64,000 nt of DNA, taken from the IMG/VR virus record IMGVR_UViG_3300035665_000001, positions 186,001-250,000 of that record; one strand, written 5' to 3'. Position 1 is the first letter of the stretch. Every line of letters starts with the position of its first letter. A program made the translations under genes and the position numbers. Under the pieces are notes generated by a model, which made no database searches, was not told the DNA's origin, and saw only the letters and a program-made list of their open reading frames with translations. The DNA comes from a virus. Below, in pieces: positions 1 through 8,615 of the stretch.

Positions 1-5
1 TTGAA

Positions 6-962
6 TTGACTGAAATTCACAGAATGTTAAATTATAAGTATAATAAGGATAGTGAAGCCTTACTAAATTACCTCTATGAGTTAAAGAAAGTTGATGTTAT
101 GGTTAATACTTTAGGTAAAGTAAAAGACAGAATTGATTATAAACTAACATCAATAATCCATACACTAGAATGGTCAAAACATAAGAATATTTTAGATAAG
201 AAAATAAAAATTGGTATAGACCGAGATATTATTCTATCTTTCATTGATAGAAAGGATTATTTTGCAAAGATGCATCTTTCATTACAATTATCAATGGTTT
301 CAAAATATTCTAAGTTGTTATATGAGATATTGAAAGATTACGCTGGACTAAAAACGATTACTGTTGATTTTGGAATATTATTACCATTACTAAATGTTAA
401 TTTTGAAAATACTAGGAATGGTGAATGGTCTATGTTTAATCAAAACATTTTAATGAAATCGGTTAATGAAATCAATGAAAAATCTGATATTGTAGTTTCT
501 TATGAAGCGATTAAAGAAAAACCAGAAGGTGGTAGATTGCAAGTAACTAAAATAAAATTTACTATTGAAAAACAACCAGAAATAAGATTGTGTGAATTGG
601 GTTTAATTCCACCAAGAATTGATAATAATAAATTTTATAATAAATCAAAAACTAAACTAGATAAATTGATTAGTAGTGGTTATAAAGTTATTGATGAGGA
701 AAAATGGATTGAAACAGATATTACCAATAATGAAGAAAGATATGATGCAGAAATGCGTGTAGATATGTGGTTGAAAAGCACACCACGAGAAGATAGAAAT
801 AAGATTTATGAATTACTTGCAACAAATTTAGATGAATGTCATGAGCAATTTATCACCATTGAAGGCTATTTAATTAAAGGTATTTTTTCAAATGAAGCCT
901 ATACTAAGAATCCAATGGAAACTATTGCTGTTATGAATGATTTTTTGAGCAAAATAACATAA
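6..962 (+). CDS. Rep_3-like replication initiator, possibly 5'-truncated by the window edge
   Basis: The protein resembles plasmid initiators of the Rep_3 (RepE/RepB) superfamily. That family binds iterons as a winged-helix protein and starts replication. Visible family features are SKYSKLLYEILKDY (about residues 98-111), a hydrophobic segment ending in LLPLLNV, then FNQNILMKSVNEINEKSD followed by SYEAIKE and GRLQVTKIKFTIE, which matches the winged-helix signature 'EINEKSD...F.I'. The C-terminal third is unlike the family and unassigned. The first possible start is TTG, and the frame is still open at the left edge, so the gene may begin upstream. A plasmid-type initiator in a T4-like genome is unusual. 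Family assignment is from motif recall only. Confidence 0.6.
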   Translation: MTEIHRMLNYKYNKDSEALLNYLYELKKVDVMVNTLGKVKDRIDYKLTSIIHTLEWSKHKNILDKKIKIGIDRDIILSFIDRKDYFAKMHLSLQLSMVSKYSKLLYEILKDYAGLKTITVDFGILLPLLNVNFENTRNGEWSMFNQNILMKSVNEINEKSDIVVSYEAIKEKPEGGRLQVTKIKFTIEKQPEIRLCELGLIPPRIDNNKFYNKSKTKLDKLISSGYKVIDEEKWIETDITNNEERYDAEMRVDMWLKSTPREDRNKIYELLATNLDECHEQFITIEGYLIKGIFSNEAYTKNPMETIAVMNDFLSKIT

Positions 963-997
963 ATAAACATATTAAAATAATAAAAAGGTATTCACAT

Positions 998-1513
998 ATG
1001 GCTGACGAAAAACTTAGTGCAAAATTTGCAAAATATTGTGGAGAAGGCAAACTTACCATGGTTAAAAAATATATTGCTGATAAAAATGTCGATGTTAATT
1101 GGAATATGAGTTCACCATTAACAAAAGCAGTTAAATATGATAAAATTGAAGTTGTGAAACTTTTACTATCTGACCCTCGATTACAAACCGATTTTGAGAA
1201 TAAAAAAGAGTTGCGTGGATCGTTAATGTATAATAACCCACCATTAGTTTTAAATAATGTTATTATCAATCCATTTACTGAGGCAATGTTTACTAAAAAG
1301 TATGATATTCTCGATTTATTTTTATCAGATGGTAGATTTACAACTAATCGAACTGAATATTTGGATATTTTATTAAAAATTGATGATGATGAATTGAACA
1401 ATTACTTTAAAAAAATTCCAGGGTTTAAAGAATATGCTGTTTCCAAAGTTAAAGAAAACAATGATTATGTTAAGATAATTTCTAAATCTGTTGCATCCAT
1501 TATGATGTTTTAA
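998..1513 (+). CDS. Ankyrin-like repeat protein
   Basis: A protein of 171 residues with degenerate ankyrin units: a first unit around FAKYCGEGKLTMVKKYIADK, then SPLTKAVKYDKIEVVKLLLSD with the A-x-x-x-x-x-x-x-VVKLLL pattern, and a third around FTEAMFTKKYDILDLFLSD. Such repeats usually mediate protein binding; the partner is unknown. The C-terminus (KSVASIMMF) is short and hydrophobic, like the ends of several neighbouring proteins. The stretch YFKKIPGFKEYA recurs in altered form in the small protein at 51081-51299 (YFKNIPSLREYT). It starts with ATG after an AAAAAGG ribosome site and lies 35 bases after the initiator-like gene. Confidence 0.65.
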   Translation: MADEKLSAKFAKYCGEGKLTMVKKYIADKNVDVNWNMSSPLTKAVKYDKIEVVKLLLSDPRLQTDFENKKELRGSLMYNNPPLVLNNVIINPFTEAMFTKKYDILDLFLSDGRFTTNRTEYLDILLKIDDDELNNYFKKIPGFKEYAVSKVKENNDYVKIISKSVASIMMF

Positions 1514-1605
1514 GAGTTTAACCACTAACTATTTGAATAATGAAATATCTAGTTTTTTGAAGTGGTGAGGATAAATAATTAAAACAAAAATATATAGGGG
1601 AAAAT

Positions 1606-2118
1606 ATGCGTATATTAGATTTAATTTTGGAATTCCAATTTGAAGAATTAGCTCAAGCATTATTTGAAAAAACAGGTGATGGTAAGAATGCAACAGTTGT
1701 CGCATGGGCTAAAAAATTAGATATGACTTATGAAGAATTACATAAAGTATGGGATAAATCTAAAAAAATAGCAAAAAGTGATACTGATTATGGTTTGATT
1801 ATGACTATTTTTAAAAGACAGGTTACCTCACTTAAAGGCGTAACTAAAAAACAACTTAAAGATGGTGGCGATGCTAAATTTAATTATAAAGTTAGAACAC
1901 AACAAACAATAGATCAGTTATTAGACGATAAACCTGCACCAAAATCCACAAATCGAGTTGAAGTTAAAAAAGCAGCAGTAAAACTTAAAAAAATTAGTCA
2001 AGAAATCAAAGATATTAAAAGTAGACCAAATAATACACCTACTAGAAAAGCTAGAAATAAAAAGGATTTGGCTGCAGCAATCGCTAAAAGAAAAGAAATT
2101 AAAGATTCATTAAATTGA
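1606..2118 (+). CDS. Basic protein with possible capsid-targeting N-terminus
   Basis: A lysine-rich protein of 170 residues. The N-terminus MRILDLILEF resembles the short capsid-targeting sequences of T4 internal proteins, which are cut by the prohead protease after an (I/L)-x-E site; here the candidate cut is after LILE. The remainder is helical and strongly basic towards the C-terminus (KKAAVKLKKISQEIKD and onward), as expected for a DNA-associated internal head protein. This role is inference. The start follows a GGGG-type ribosome site, and the gene ends just before a strong hairpin. Confidence 0.6.
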   Translation: MRILDLILEFQFEELAQALFEKTGDGKNATVVAWAKKLDMTYEELHKVWDKSKKIAKSDTDYGLIMTIFKRQVTSLKGVTKKQLKDGGDAKFNYKVRTQQTIDQLLDDKPAPKSTNRVEVKKAAVKLKKISQEIKDIKSRPNNTPTRKARNKKDLAAAIAKRKEIKDSLN

Positions 2119-2127
2119 TTTGCTTCC

Positions 2128-2170
2128 CTTTTAAGGGGAAATGAACTAAATGTTAAATTCCCCTTAAAAG
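2128..2170 (+). terminator. Intrinsic terminator
   Basis: A perfect 13-base inverted repeat (CTTTTAAGGGGAA and its complement at 2158-2170) with a 17-base loop is followed by a T-rich run at 2175-2200. It terminates the plus-strand gene ending at 2118. Its right arm overlaps the 3' end of the converging minus-strand gene. Confidence 0.8.
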
Positions 2171-3570
2171 AATATTATTTTTTTTATTTTTTCAGGTAAA
2201 TATTCTACTTTTTTGTTAGTTAACAAATATTGTATGAATTCCTTATTTTTCAATAGTGATTGTTTTAACTGATCACCATCATTTAAATATTTCATTATTG
2301 ATGCTTCATCAATAGCATAATCCATCATATTACTAATAGTCGTGTTTTCAATAAAAATTCTTATCAAATTTGTTGCAATTTTACCCTCATGAATCTTATT
2401 TCCACTAAACAATTTAAGCAATTGTAATAATATGGTAGGTTGGTAATCTGGAAAATGTACCAACAGTATTTTTAATAAAATTGCCTGTGATTGTAAGTTA
2501 GTTTCAAAAATAGTTTTTTTAATGAGTGATAACAATTGTACATTTTCATCATCTACTAATCGCAACCAGTCTTGATCTATCAGTAGTTGTAGAAATTTAT
2601 GATCCTGTAAACAGGTAAGTGTTATAACCGATGATTTTAATCTCCAGCTATTAAAATAATATTTTTTTGCATCTTTATAATCGATGAATCTTGCGAATGC
2701 TGCATTATTTTCCGTATCTAGTAGATATTGCAATATTTCTTGACCTGTTTCGAATGAAAAATCCCAATTCTTCAAGATGTTTATATATATTTTTTGATAA
2801 CTAACCCCAATTTCAAATAATTTAAATGTTTGTGATACATTGTGGTTATTGTCGTCATCAAATAATGCTAGGTTATCAATTTTAAAGTCAGACAAGTGGT
2901 ATAATATATCGGAATATATTTTGTTTTGTGATTTATCTGACATAATATGAAAAAATGAATGAATTACATCTTCAATTTTTGTAGATTTATTTTCTGTTAA
3001 AATTTTTAATAAATCTATATTTTCTTGAGCGATACTAAAATCGATTACCCAGTTTATTGGGTTTTTAACGGTTGATGAAATTTCATCTATATTATTAATA
3101 ATTAGTTTTAATTCATGTGGTTTCAACTTTTCATTAAACTGTGAAATTGGGGATTGTTTATTATCATCAAAACCATAACCCACATTTTTTGGTATGATTG
3201 AATCGTAATCAGTAGATTCGGCTGATTTAAAATTGGTTTCTATTTCAAAATCATTTTTAATTTCTTTAGAACTTAAAATATTCTCTTTTATATCTAAAAT
3301 TATTGATGAAATCACGCCATTTTCTATGGTATATGAATTTCTAATTTTGATATTATTTTTCTTTAAAATAACAACTAATTTTTCAAACTTATTATTTAAG
3401 GAGTTTACTTCATCCTTACCTAATGTATGAGCATCATAGATTTTTGAGTTTATAATGAAACCATTTTTTTGAAAAGGTTGCCATACTTGCATAATAGTAT
3501 GTATATTATTTTCAACACTACATTTTAGTCCTAAAGAAAGGACCATGTGCTCTAATTCACTTTTTTTCAT
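2164..3570 (-). CDS. Large alpha-helical protein with shared C-terminal peptide
   Basis: A protein of 468 residues with no recognised domain. The first 120 residues look like an alpha/beta domain; the remainder is a series of amphipathic helices suggestive of HEAT- or ankyrin-like repeats. It ends VEYLPEKIKKIIFF, a peptide that recurs in slightly changed form at the C-termini of the proteins at 3604, 7143, 7781 and 15616. It is the last gene of a minus-strand series running from 9920 to 2164 with short intergenic gaps. Function unknown. Confidence 0.65.
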   Translation of the reverse strand: MKKSELEHMVLSLGLKCSVENNIHTIMQVWQPFQKNGFIINSKIYDAHTLGKDEVNSLNNKFEKLVVILKKNNIKIRNSYTIENGVISSIILDIKENILSSKEIKNDFEIETNFKSAESTDYDSIIPKNVGYGFDDNKQSPISQFNEKLKPHELKLIINNIDEISSTVKNPINWVIDFSIAQENIDLLKILTENKSTKIEDVIHSFFHIMSDKSQNKIYSDILYHLSDFKIDNLALFDDDNNHNVSQTFKLFEIGVSYQKIYINILKNWDFSFETGQEILQYLLDTENNAAFARFIDYKDAKKYYFNSWRLKSSVITLTCLQDHKFLQLLIDQDWLRLVDDENVQLLSLIKKTIFETNLQSQAILLKILLVHFPDYQPTILLQLLKLFSGNKIHEGKIATNLIRIFIENTTISNMMDYAIDEASIMKYLNDGDQLKQSLLKNKEFIQYLLTNKKVEYLPEKIKKIIFF

Positions 3571-3603
3571 ATTATATTTCTCTGTTGAATATCTTTTAAC
3601 CGC

Positions 3604-4335
3604 CTAAAAAAATAGATCTTTGATTTCTGTAGGTATATATTTTAGATCCTTCGTTTTCTTATATAAGTATTTACCTATAACATTCCTCGTTTTTACATCG
3701 GATAATGCTGCAAATCTAGTTTCTAAGGATTTAATATCTATATTTCTATCTTTATTTAGAATATTTGATATAATTAATTCAACATTTTTTACTTTTTTAC
3801 TTAACGTTAAACAATATCTTATTATTGCATTGTAAATTGTTGACTCTGAATTAAATCCATCAATTTCATCGATAAGCTTGTTTAAAATTTCTACTTCTTT
3901 ACCTTTTTCTCGACTAAAAATAAGATACATAAAATCATTTATTTCTGAAAATGTTCCAAACCCAGCCATTTCTTTAAATGAACCGTCTAACGTAGCCATG
4001 TGTCTTATTATCCATTCTCTATCAATACTTTCAGAATCGAAACTTTTTTTAGCTATTGTCGAACTAAATTTGGTATAACATGTTACTGTTGAATCAAAGT
4101 AAGGTGTATCTTTTAATAGATCCATCATTTCTTTATAATCATCATATGAATCGAATTTATATTTTGACATAAATGCTGATAATATTGCTGCATCATACTT
4201 ATCAAGCTCTTTATTCGCTGGAATAGTATAAAATTCCATCAGTCTTTTAAAAGTTTTCTTTGTAGCGGGTGCTTTTTTTTTAAAAATTGAGAGAATAAAT
4301 ATTCTCCATTTAAGCTGGTTATTATTTAAAGTCAT
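3604..4335 (-). CDS. Helical protein with shared C-terminal peptide
   Basis: A protein of 243 residues, predominantly helical, unrecognised. The N-terminus is basic (IFKKKAPATKKTFKRL). It ends LKYIPTEIKDLFF, which matches the C-terminal pattern [YF][IL]P-x-x-I-x-x-[IL]-F seen in neighbours. The gap to the next minus-strand gene is 33 bases. Upstream, about 330 bases of non-coding, IS200/IS605-like remnant sequence separate it from the gene at 4663, so it may have its own promoter. Confidence 0.6.
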   Translation of the reverse strand: MTLNNNQLKWRIFILSIFKKKAPATKKTFKRLMEFYTIPANKELDKYDAAILSAFMSKYKFDSYDDYKEMMDLLKDTPYFDSTVTCYTKFSSTIAKKSFDSESIDREWIIRHMATLDGSFKEMAGFGTFSEINDFMYLIFSREKGKEVEILNKLIDEIDGFNSESTIYNAIIRYCLTLSKKVKNVELIISNILNKDRNIDIKSLETRFAALSDVKTRNVIGKYLYKKTKDLKYIPTEIKDLFF

Positions 4336-4363
4336 ATTTCATCCACATGTATAAAATTTGTGA

Positions 4364-4660
4364 AGCACTCCGACCTAAAGGACGGAGCTTCTAATGCTTG
4401 TTTCCAAGACTTACAAAGATCTTGATTTCAATGGAAATCACAGCCTTCTCTCCCAGAGACCAATTTGTTTTGGGAACCAAATAACTTCATGATTCTCCGA
4501 TCAACGATCCATTTATATTTGGATCTGCTACAATCTTTACAGATTGCATTAAATTTATTTTGTGGAAATCCACATTTTTATTTATATCGGATTTTGTGAA
4601 AAACTGCCTATCCATCCTAAGCCTAAAGTCCGAGGTCTTACGGTAGGAATGAATAAAATA
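4364..4660. mobile_element. Decayed IS200/IS605-like end (possible omega-RNA remnant)
   Basis: This gene-free stretch holds a hairpin at about 4364-4392, with arms AAGCACTCCG and CGGAGCTT around the loop motif CCTAAAGG, of the kind found at IS200/IS605 (TnpB) element ends. A second imperfect hairpin motif lies at about 4600-4660. A near copy of that second motif (CCTAAAGTCCGAGGTCTTA in both) recurs at about 35836-35880. Read on the minus strand, the first hairpin sits where a TnpB right end/omega-RNA would end. No tnpA or tnpB ORF remains. Assignment rests on recalled family features and the internal repeat. Confidence 0.4.
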
Positions 4661-4662
4661 TC

Positions 4663-5136
4663 TCATAAAAAAAATATATTTTCGATCTGTGAATTTTTTT
4701 TTATCATTTCCATCCATTTTAATTCCAAAGCTATTTTATTGAAATTTTTATTGTTAGATAGAATTTCAGTTTCAAATCTCTTTATTTCCGATAATAGAAA
4801 AAAATTTGCGATTTCTCTATCCCATCTTATGTAGGTAAACAAATTTGGAAACCTTTTTAATACCTTGGTATCATTAATGTTAATTAGATTGATGTTGATT
4901 AGTCCACCATTTCCTTTATACTGTTGCACTTCATTATCTGCGTCATTTTGAGTTTGAATTATCCATTCGAGAACTCTTTCAACATTATATTTATCATTCC
5001 AACCTAATAATTCTGCATCACCTTCACGCATTTCATCAATGATTTTTAATGCTTCATGTGCTGGATCATATTTGCTGTTGTATTTGGTTTCATAAAAATC
5101 TTTGACTTTTTTCCAATATTCATTCGTATCTAACAT
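4663..5136 (-). CDS. Small protein of unknown function
   Basis: A protein of 157 residues, mixed charged and helical, unrecognised. It has a WDREIANFFLLSEIKRFETEI helix and ends KKNSQIENIFFL, which partly resembles the C-terminal peptide of its neighbours. Its start has an AAGG ribosome site and lies 34 bases after the upstream gene. It belongs to the minus-strand series of helical proteins. The decayed transposon end lies directly beyond its stop, so the C-terminus could have been altered by that insertion. Confidence 0.55.
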   Translation of the reverse strand: MLDTNEYWKKVKDFYETKYNSKYDPAHEALKIIDEMREGDAELLGWNDKYNVERVLEWIIQTQNDADNEVQQYKGNGGLININLININDTKVLKRFPNLFTYIRWDREIANFFLLSEIKRFETEILSNNKNFNKIALELKWMEMIKKNSQIENIFFL

Positions 5137-5169
5137 AACCTTTGATTCCTTATTACGTATTTACTATAA

Positions 5170-6612
5170 TCAAAAAGCGAGAACATTTGATAATTTTTTA
5201 AATTTTTCATATGTTGCCTTCCCAGATTTATCGACAGTTTCTACAAAATCCATTGTACTTTTAGGAATAGTTACCACATTATCATCTATTAAATTATTTA
5301 GGATTGAATTGATTGAGGTTTTTATTTTTGGTGGGTATAAATTTGCTTCAAAATGTAACCATAACCAATCATCCGTTGATAAGTTTACTATGCGGGATTT
5401 TATTTTTTGATAGTTAAAATTTAAAGCTTGCATAATATCTATTATATGATATTTTTGTACTTTTATTCCTTTCGGCCAATTAGATTTTACTTTGAAAAAA
5501 GCAACATCGTGGTTCTTTACCAAAAAGTCTAAAATCAAACTGTTTGATAGTAATTCATCTTCTACATTTCCTGGTAGTGTGTTTATGGCTATATAACTGA
5601 TATTCAACTTTTCGAGAATTTCTTTTGTCAACATATTTCCTCGAAATAACCTAAGTATAAACCTAGCTTTTGGTGATATATTTAGTATTTTTGGTGGTGT
5701 TTCTAATACATATTTAACAATTTTGTCTGTTAATTCTATATCTTTATCTAATGCGATTGCTATACCAGTTTTAGAAAAGGCAACATCGACTAATTGTGAT
5801 TTCCATCTAGGGTCAATAAACGACCAATCGTCTGAGTTTACATTAGGGGTAAGTTCGAAATATTTTTTAATTGCGTCTATAGTATAATAAGGCTGAGAAT
5901 TAATTAGGTTGAAATTTTCTGATAATCCACCACTACTTATTAACCACAACGCAAATATTTCTGGGTCAGCTTTAAATGTAGTAGATAGTTGACTCCAAAA
6001 TAATCGTAAAATATTGTATGTTTTTTTGTCAGTGTTTTTTAGATAGTCTATTATTTCTGATCGAGTTAATAAATTTTCTGGTAAGAAAATTATTGAATTT
6101 AAATCTAATTTTAATACTTGTTCTTTTAAAGATTTATCCCACCAATCAGTATGGAAATATTTTATTTGGTATATTTGATTAGTTATCAACCATTCTAATG
6201 TTTTAGTTGATGGTTTTTCTCCATGATAATTACTAAGGAAGTTAGATGAATTTTGTTGCAAATAAGAAATTAACCGTTTTTCAGTTTGTACTTCCCCAGG
6301 TAAAAATGGAAATAGTCCATTTTTAAAATCTGTTTTTGTATATAACCTATCATAAAATTCAAGGTTCAAAAATCCACCAATACCATTAATATCGGGAAAT
6401 TTAAACCATCCAATTATATTTGCTATTGGTGGAGTTTGATATACAAAATATAATTTTTCTATTAATTTTTGCCCATTTGGTGAATCTAAAATAAAATCGA
6501 GTATCTGATTAAATGTTGGTGGGGTAATAGAAATTATTTTTTCTATTTCCGATTTATCAATCGTGGATTGTTTAGATAAATTTATAAAAATTTCATTTTC
6601 AAACGGGTTCAT
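5170..6612 (-). CDS. Large helical protein of unknown function
   Basis: A protein of 480 residues containing many short segments of the type LEWLI, PENLLTRSEIIDYL, PKSTMDFVE, consistent with repeated helix pairs. No catalytic motif is visible. The end is FKKLSNVLAF, hydrophobic but only loosely like the shared peptide. ATG follows a clear AAGGA site. Within the minus-strand series it is 22 bases downstream of the gene at 6634-7122, suggesting co-transcription. Function unknown. Confidence 0.65.
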   Translation of the reverse strand: MNPFENEIFINLSKQSTIDKSEIEKIISITPPTFNQILDFILDSPNGQKLIEKLYFVYQTPPIANIIGWFKFPDINGIGGFLNLEFYDRLYTKTDFKNGLFPFLPGEVQTEKRLISYLQQNSSNFLSNYHGEKPSTKTLEWLITNQIYQIKYFHTDWWDKSLKEQVLKLDLNSIIFLPENLLTRSEIIDYLKNTDKKTYNILRLFWSQLSTTFKADPEIFALWLISSGGLSENFNLINSQPYYTIDAIKKYFELTPNVNSDDWSFIDPRWKSQLVDVAFSKTGIAIALDKDIELTDKIVKYVLETPPKILNISPKARFILRLFRGNMLTKEILEKLNISYIAINTLPGNVEDELLSNSLILDFLVKNHDVAFFKVKSNWPKGIKVQKYHIIDIMQALNFNYQKIKSRIVNLSTDDWLWLHFEANLYPPKIKTSINSILNNLIDDNVVTIPKSTMDFVETVDKSGKATYEKFKKLSNVLAF

Positions 6613-6633
6613 TATGTGTTCCTTACAGAATAA

Positions 6634-7122
6634 TTAAAAAGTAAAACATGACAAAACTTTAATAGCACGTAAAACTTTGTCTATTTCAGTTGATAATTGA
6701 GTTACAATAGTATTCATCTTCATATCAATCTCACCATCTACATGATATAGTGTGATCATTGTTTTAAGTTTTAGTTTTTCATCTAATTCAGCAACCAATA
6801 CATCGGAAATACCTTTGAAAACTAAAGTTGCTGAAAAATCTCTACGAGATGGTGCTTTATATCCAGCACCTAATTCTGAAATTTTAATGGTTGCTACAAC
6901 TTTAATATTATTTACCGGTTGAGTTATAAATGTTATTTTTGTTTTTCCATCAAAGGATGAAACTTTATTCTCAGAATCATATATAATTTCGGTTAAATTT
7001 ATATTAAGTTTATTGAACATATCATCCATTTTTTTGGAAGCGATATCTGTTAACATTTCAACATCATCTTTAAAAGTGTTTCTATCTTGTGCTGATAACA
7101 GTAGTGTTTTTTTAACTGACAT
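6634..7122 (-). CDS. Small protein, possible structural component
   Basis: A protein of 162 residues beginning MSVKKTLLLSAQDRNTFKDD, with alternating beta segments (KTKITFITQPVNNIKVVATIKI) and a helical C-terminal tail. It is the only mainly beta-rich member of this minus-strand cluster. It has a strong GAGGAG site. No family recognised. The location between two helical proteins of the cluster suggests the genes work together, but nothing in the sequence shows how. Confidence 0.6.
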   Translation of the reverse strand: MSVKKTLLLSAQDRNTFKDDVEMLTDIASKKMDDMFNKLNINLTEIIYDSENKVSSFDGKTKITFITQPVNNIKVVATIKISELGAGYKAPSRRDFSATLVFKGISDVLVAELDEKLKLKTMITLYHVDGEIDMKMNTIVTQLSTEIDKVLRAIKVLSCFTF

Positions 7123-7142
7123 TTTTTTATTCTCCTCTCATA

Positions 7143-7769
7143 TTATAGAAATAGTAAATTTTTCATCTTGCTAGATAAAAACTTTTTATCTTTTGTTAGT
7201 TGCACAAATAATTTCAAAATTTTATCTGTGGTCATATTATTATCAAAAACTGCTGAAAATATATCATTGTTTTCTTTACAAGTTGCAAATTTTTGCCCAA
7301 AATCAGAAAAAATCTGTAAAATAATTTCCTCAGAATAATTTTTTTTAGGGTATTTAAAAAAGTTATACCAGAACGTTTCCCAGATTTTATCTGATACTAT
7401 GTTTGTATGATTCATTATAAACTTATATAATGTTAACCACTCAGTATCACTGGCAAAAAATTTTTCATTTTCAAGAGGTTGCATTAAATAAAAACTATAT
7501 GTGGTATTTGATGAGATGAATTTGATAAAATCAAAAATCCATTCCTTTTTAAATGCTTCGTTGTCGTAAAACAATTTATAAACTCTACTATTTTTGTTGA
7601 ATATTTTTACTTTTTTGGGGTTTGTCAACACATTAAAGAATTCATCATTTATATTTTTACTCGACACTATAGCTTCAATAATATCATCGACATCATCACT
7701 GACTAATAATTTACAAAGGTCTTTGGATGATAGGTTATGTATAGTTTCATTATTATTTGAATTTGGCAT
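7143..7769 (-). CDS. Helical protein with shared C-terminal peptide
   Basis: A protein of 208 residues, highly helical and rich in Phe, Lys and Asn. It begins with a short polar leader then LSSKDLCKLLVSDDVDDIIEAI, reminiscent of helical solenoid units. It ends KKFLSSKMKNLLFL, a version of the recurrent C-terminal peptide. The downstream gene begins 21 bases on. Unrecognised. Confidence 0.6.
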   Translation of the reverse strand: MPNSNNNETIHNLSSKDLCKLLVSDDVDDIIEAIVSSKNINDEFFNVLTNPKKVKIFNKNSRVYKLFYDNEAFKKEWIFDFIKFISSNTTYSFYLMQPLENEKFFASDTEWLTLYKFIMNHTNIVSDKIWETFWYNFFKYPKKNYSEEIILQIFSDFGQKFATCKENNDIFSAVFDNNMTTDKILKLFVQLTKDKKFLSSKMKNLLFL

Positions 7770-7780
7770 AATAGTTTACC

Positions 7781-8593
7781 TTACAAAAACAATATATTTG
7801 CAATTTTTTCAGGGATGTACTTATTCGATCTTGTACTAGCGAATGCAGCTTTTTTAACTGCCATTGTTGCATTTTTATGATTGACAGCCTTATCTCTGAA
7901 TCCCTCTAAAAAACTAAAATTTCTAACATCTAATGGTGCTGAAGCAATATCGATAAGAATTGATTCATCTAAATCATCAAATTTTAATAATGTACCAACG
8001 ATAGAATACCAGATATTATCTTTGTATGACCAATCAGCATATTTTTTTAATTTATCATACCAGTCATTTATCAATTTTTTAGTAACATTTTTTGCTGCTA
8101 CTAATTTTTCAAATGCTAGGTAATTGTAATTTTTTGTATTGGGTGGTAATACCCACATATTAAAAAATAAATTTAAATGATTTTCTGTTATGGATGGGTT
8201 TTGAAGAACCTGAGCATAAGATGATGAACTTCGCATTAACGCATTGATTATACTGTCATCGATTACTGGGTTTTCAGCTAATAGTCTTCTAATTTTACCT
8301 CGCAATCCCAAGTTTTTGGATTTTGTTGCTTGTGAGATGCTACTTTGTTTTTCTTCGGTACTAATGTCCTTTAATGTTTTCATCATTAAACGTATAGTAT
8401 CGGGTGTTAAATTTGGATTTAATGCCGCTCCAATCCAGGCGTTATAATTTATTTTATCTGTAATAGTGATTAATTTTTCAACTTCTTTCAATGGTGCTTT
8501 AGAAAATTTTTCACCATCTTTTGTTAATTTAATGTCACTATCAATTGCACCTTGTAATCTAATTTGTCTATCTAAGTATTGACTCATACTCAT
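7781..8593 (-). CDS. Helical-repeat protein with shared C-terminal peptide
   Basis: A protein of 270 residues with repeats of the type LTPDTIRLMMKTL, IDDSIINALMRSS, ITENHLNLFFNMW, LDESILIDIASAP. Each is a helix starting after a short 'N-P-x-[IL]' turn, as in leucine-rich-variant or HEAT-like solenoids. It ends NKYIPEKIANILFL, the clearest example of the shared peptide together with the protein at 2164. It lies 22 bases after the PLP-enzyme gene. Function unknown. Confidence 0.62.
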   Translation of the reverse strand: MSMSQYLDRQIRLQGAIDSDIKLTKDGEKFSKAPLKEVEKLITITDKINYNAWIGAALNPNLTPDTIRLMMKTLKDISTEEKQSSISQATKSKNLGLRGKIRRLLAENPVIDDSIINALMRSSSSYAQVLQNPSITENHLNLFFNMWVLPPNTKNYNYLAFEKLVAAKNVTKKLINDWYDKLKKYADWSYKDNIWYSIVGTLLKFDDLDESILIDIASAPLDVRNFSFLEGFRDKAVNHKNATMAVKKAAFASTRSNKYIPEKIANILFL

Positions 8594-8615
8594 AAAATAA
8601 CTCCGGTTGTAAATA

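Noticed and set aside
931-1401. 156-residue ORF on the minus strand
   Set aside because: It is a shadow of the ankyrin-like gene on the plus strand and has no ribosome site.
4487-4717. 76-residue minus-strand ORF across the IS-like remnant
   Set aside because: It overlaps the hairpin remnants and the 3' end of the gene at 4663; no similarity to TnpB's C-terminus could be seen.
2164-8593. F-box-like reading of the LPxEI C-terminal peptides
   Set aside because: The 'LP-x-E-I' start is superficially F-box-like, but the sequence stops after about 12 residues, and a eukaryotic ubiquitin role makes no sense in a bacterial virus.
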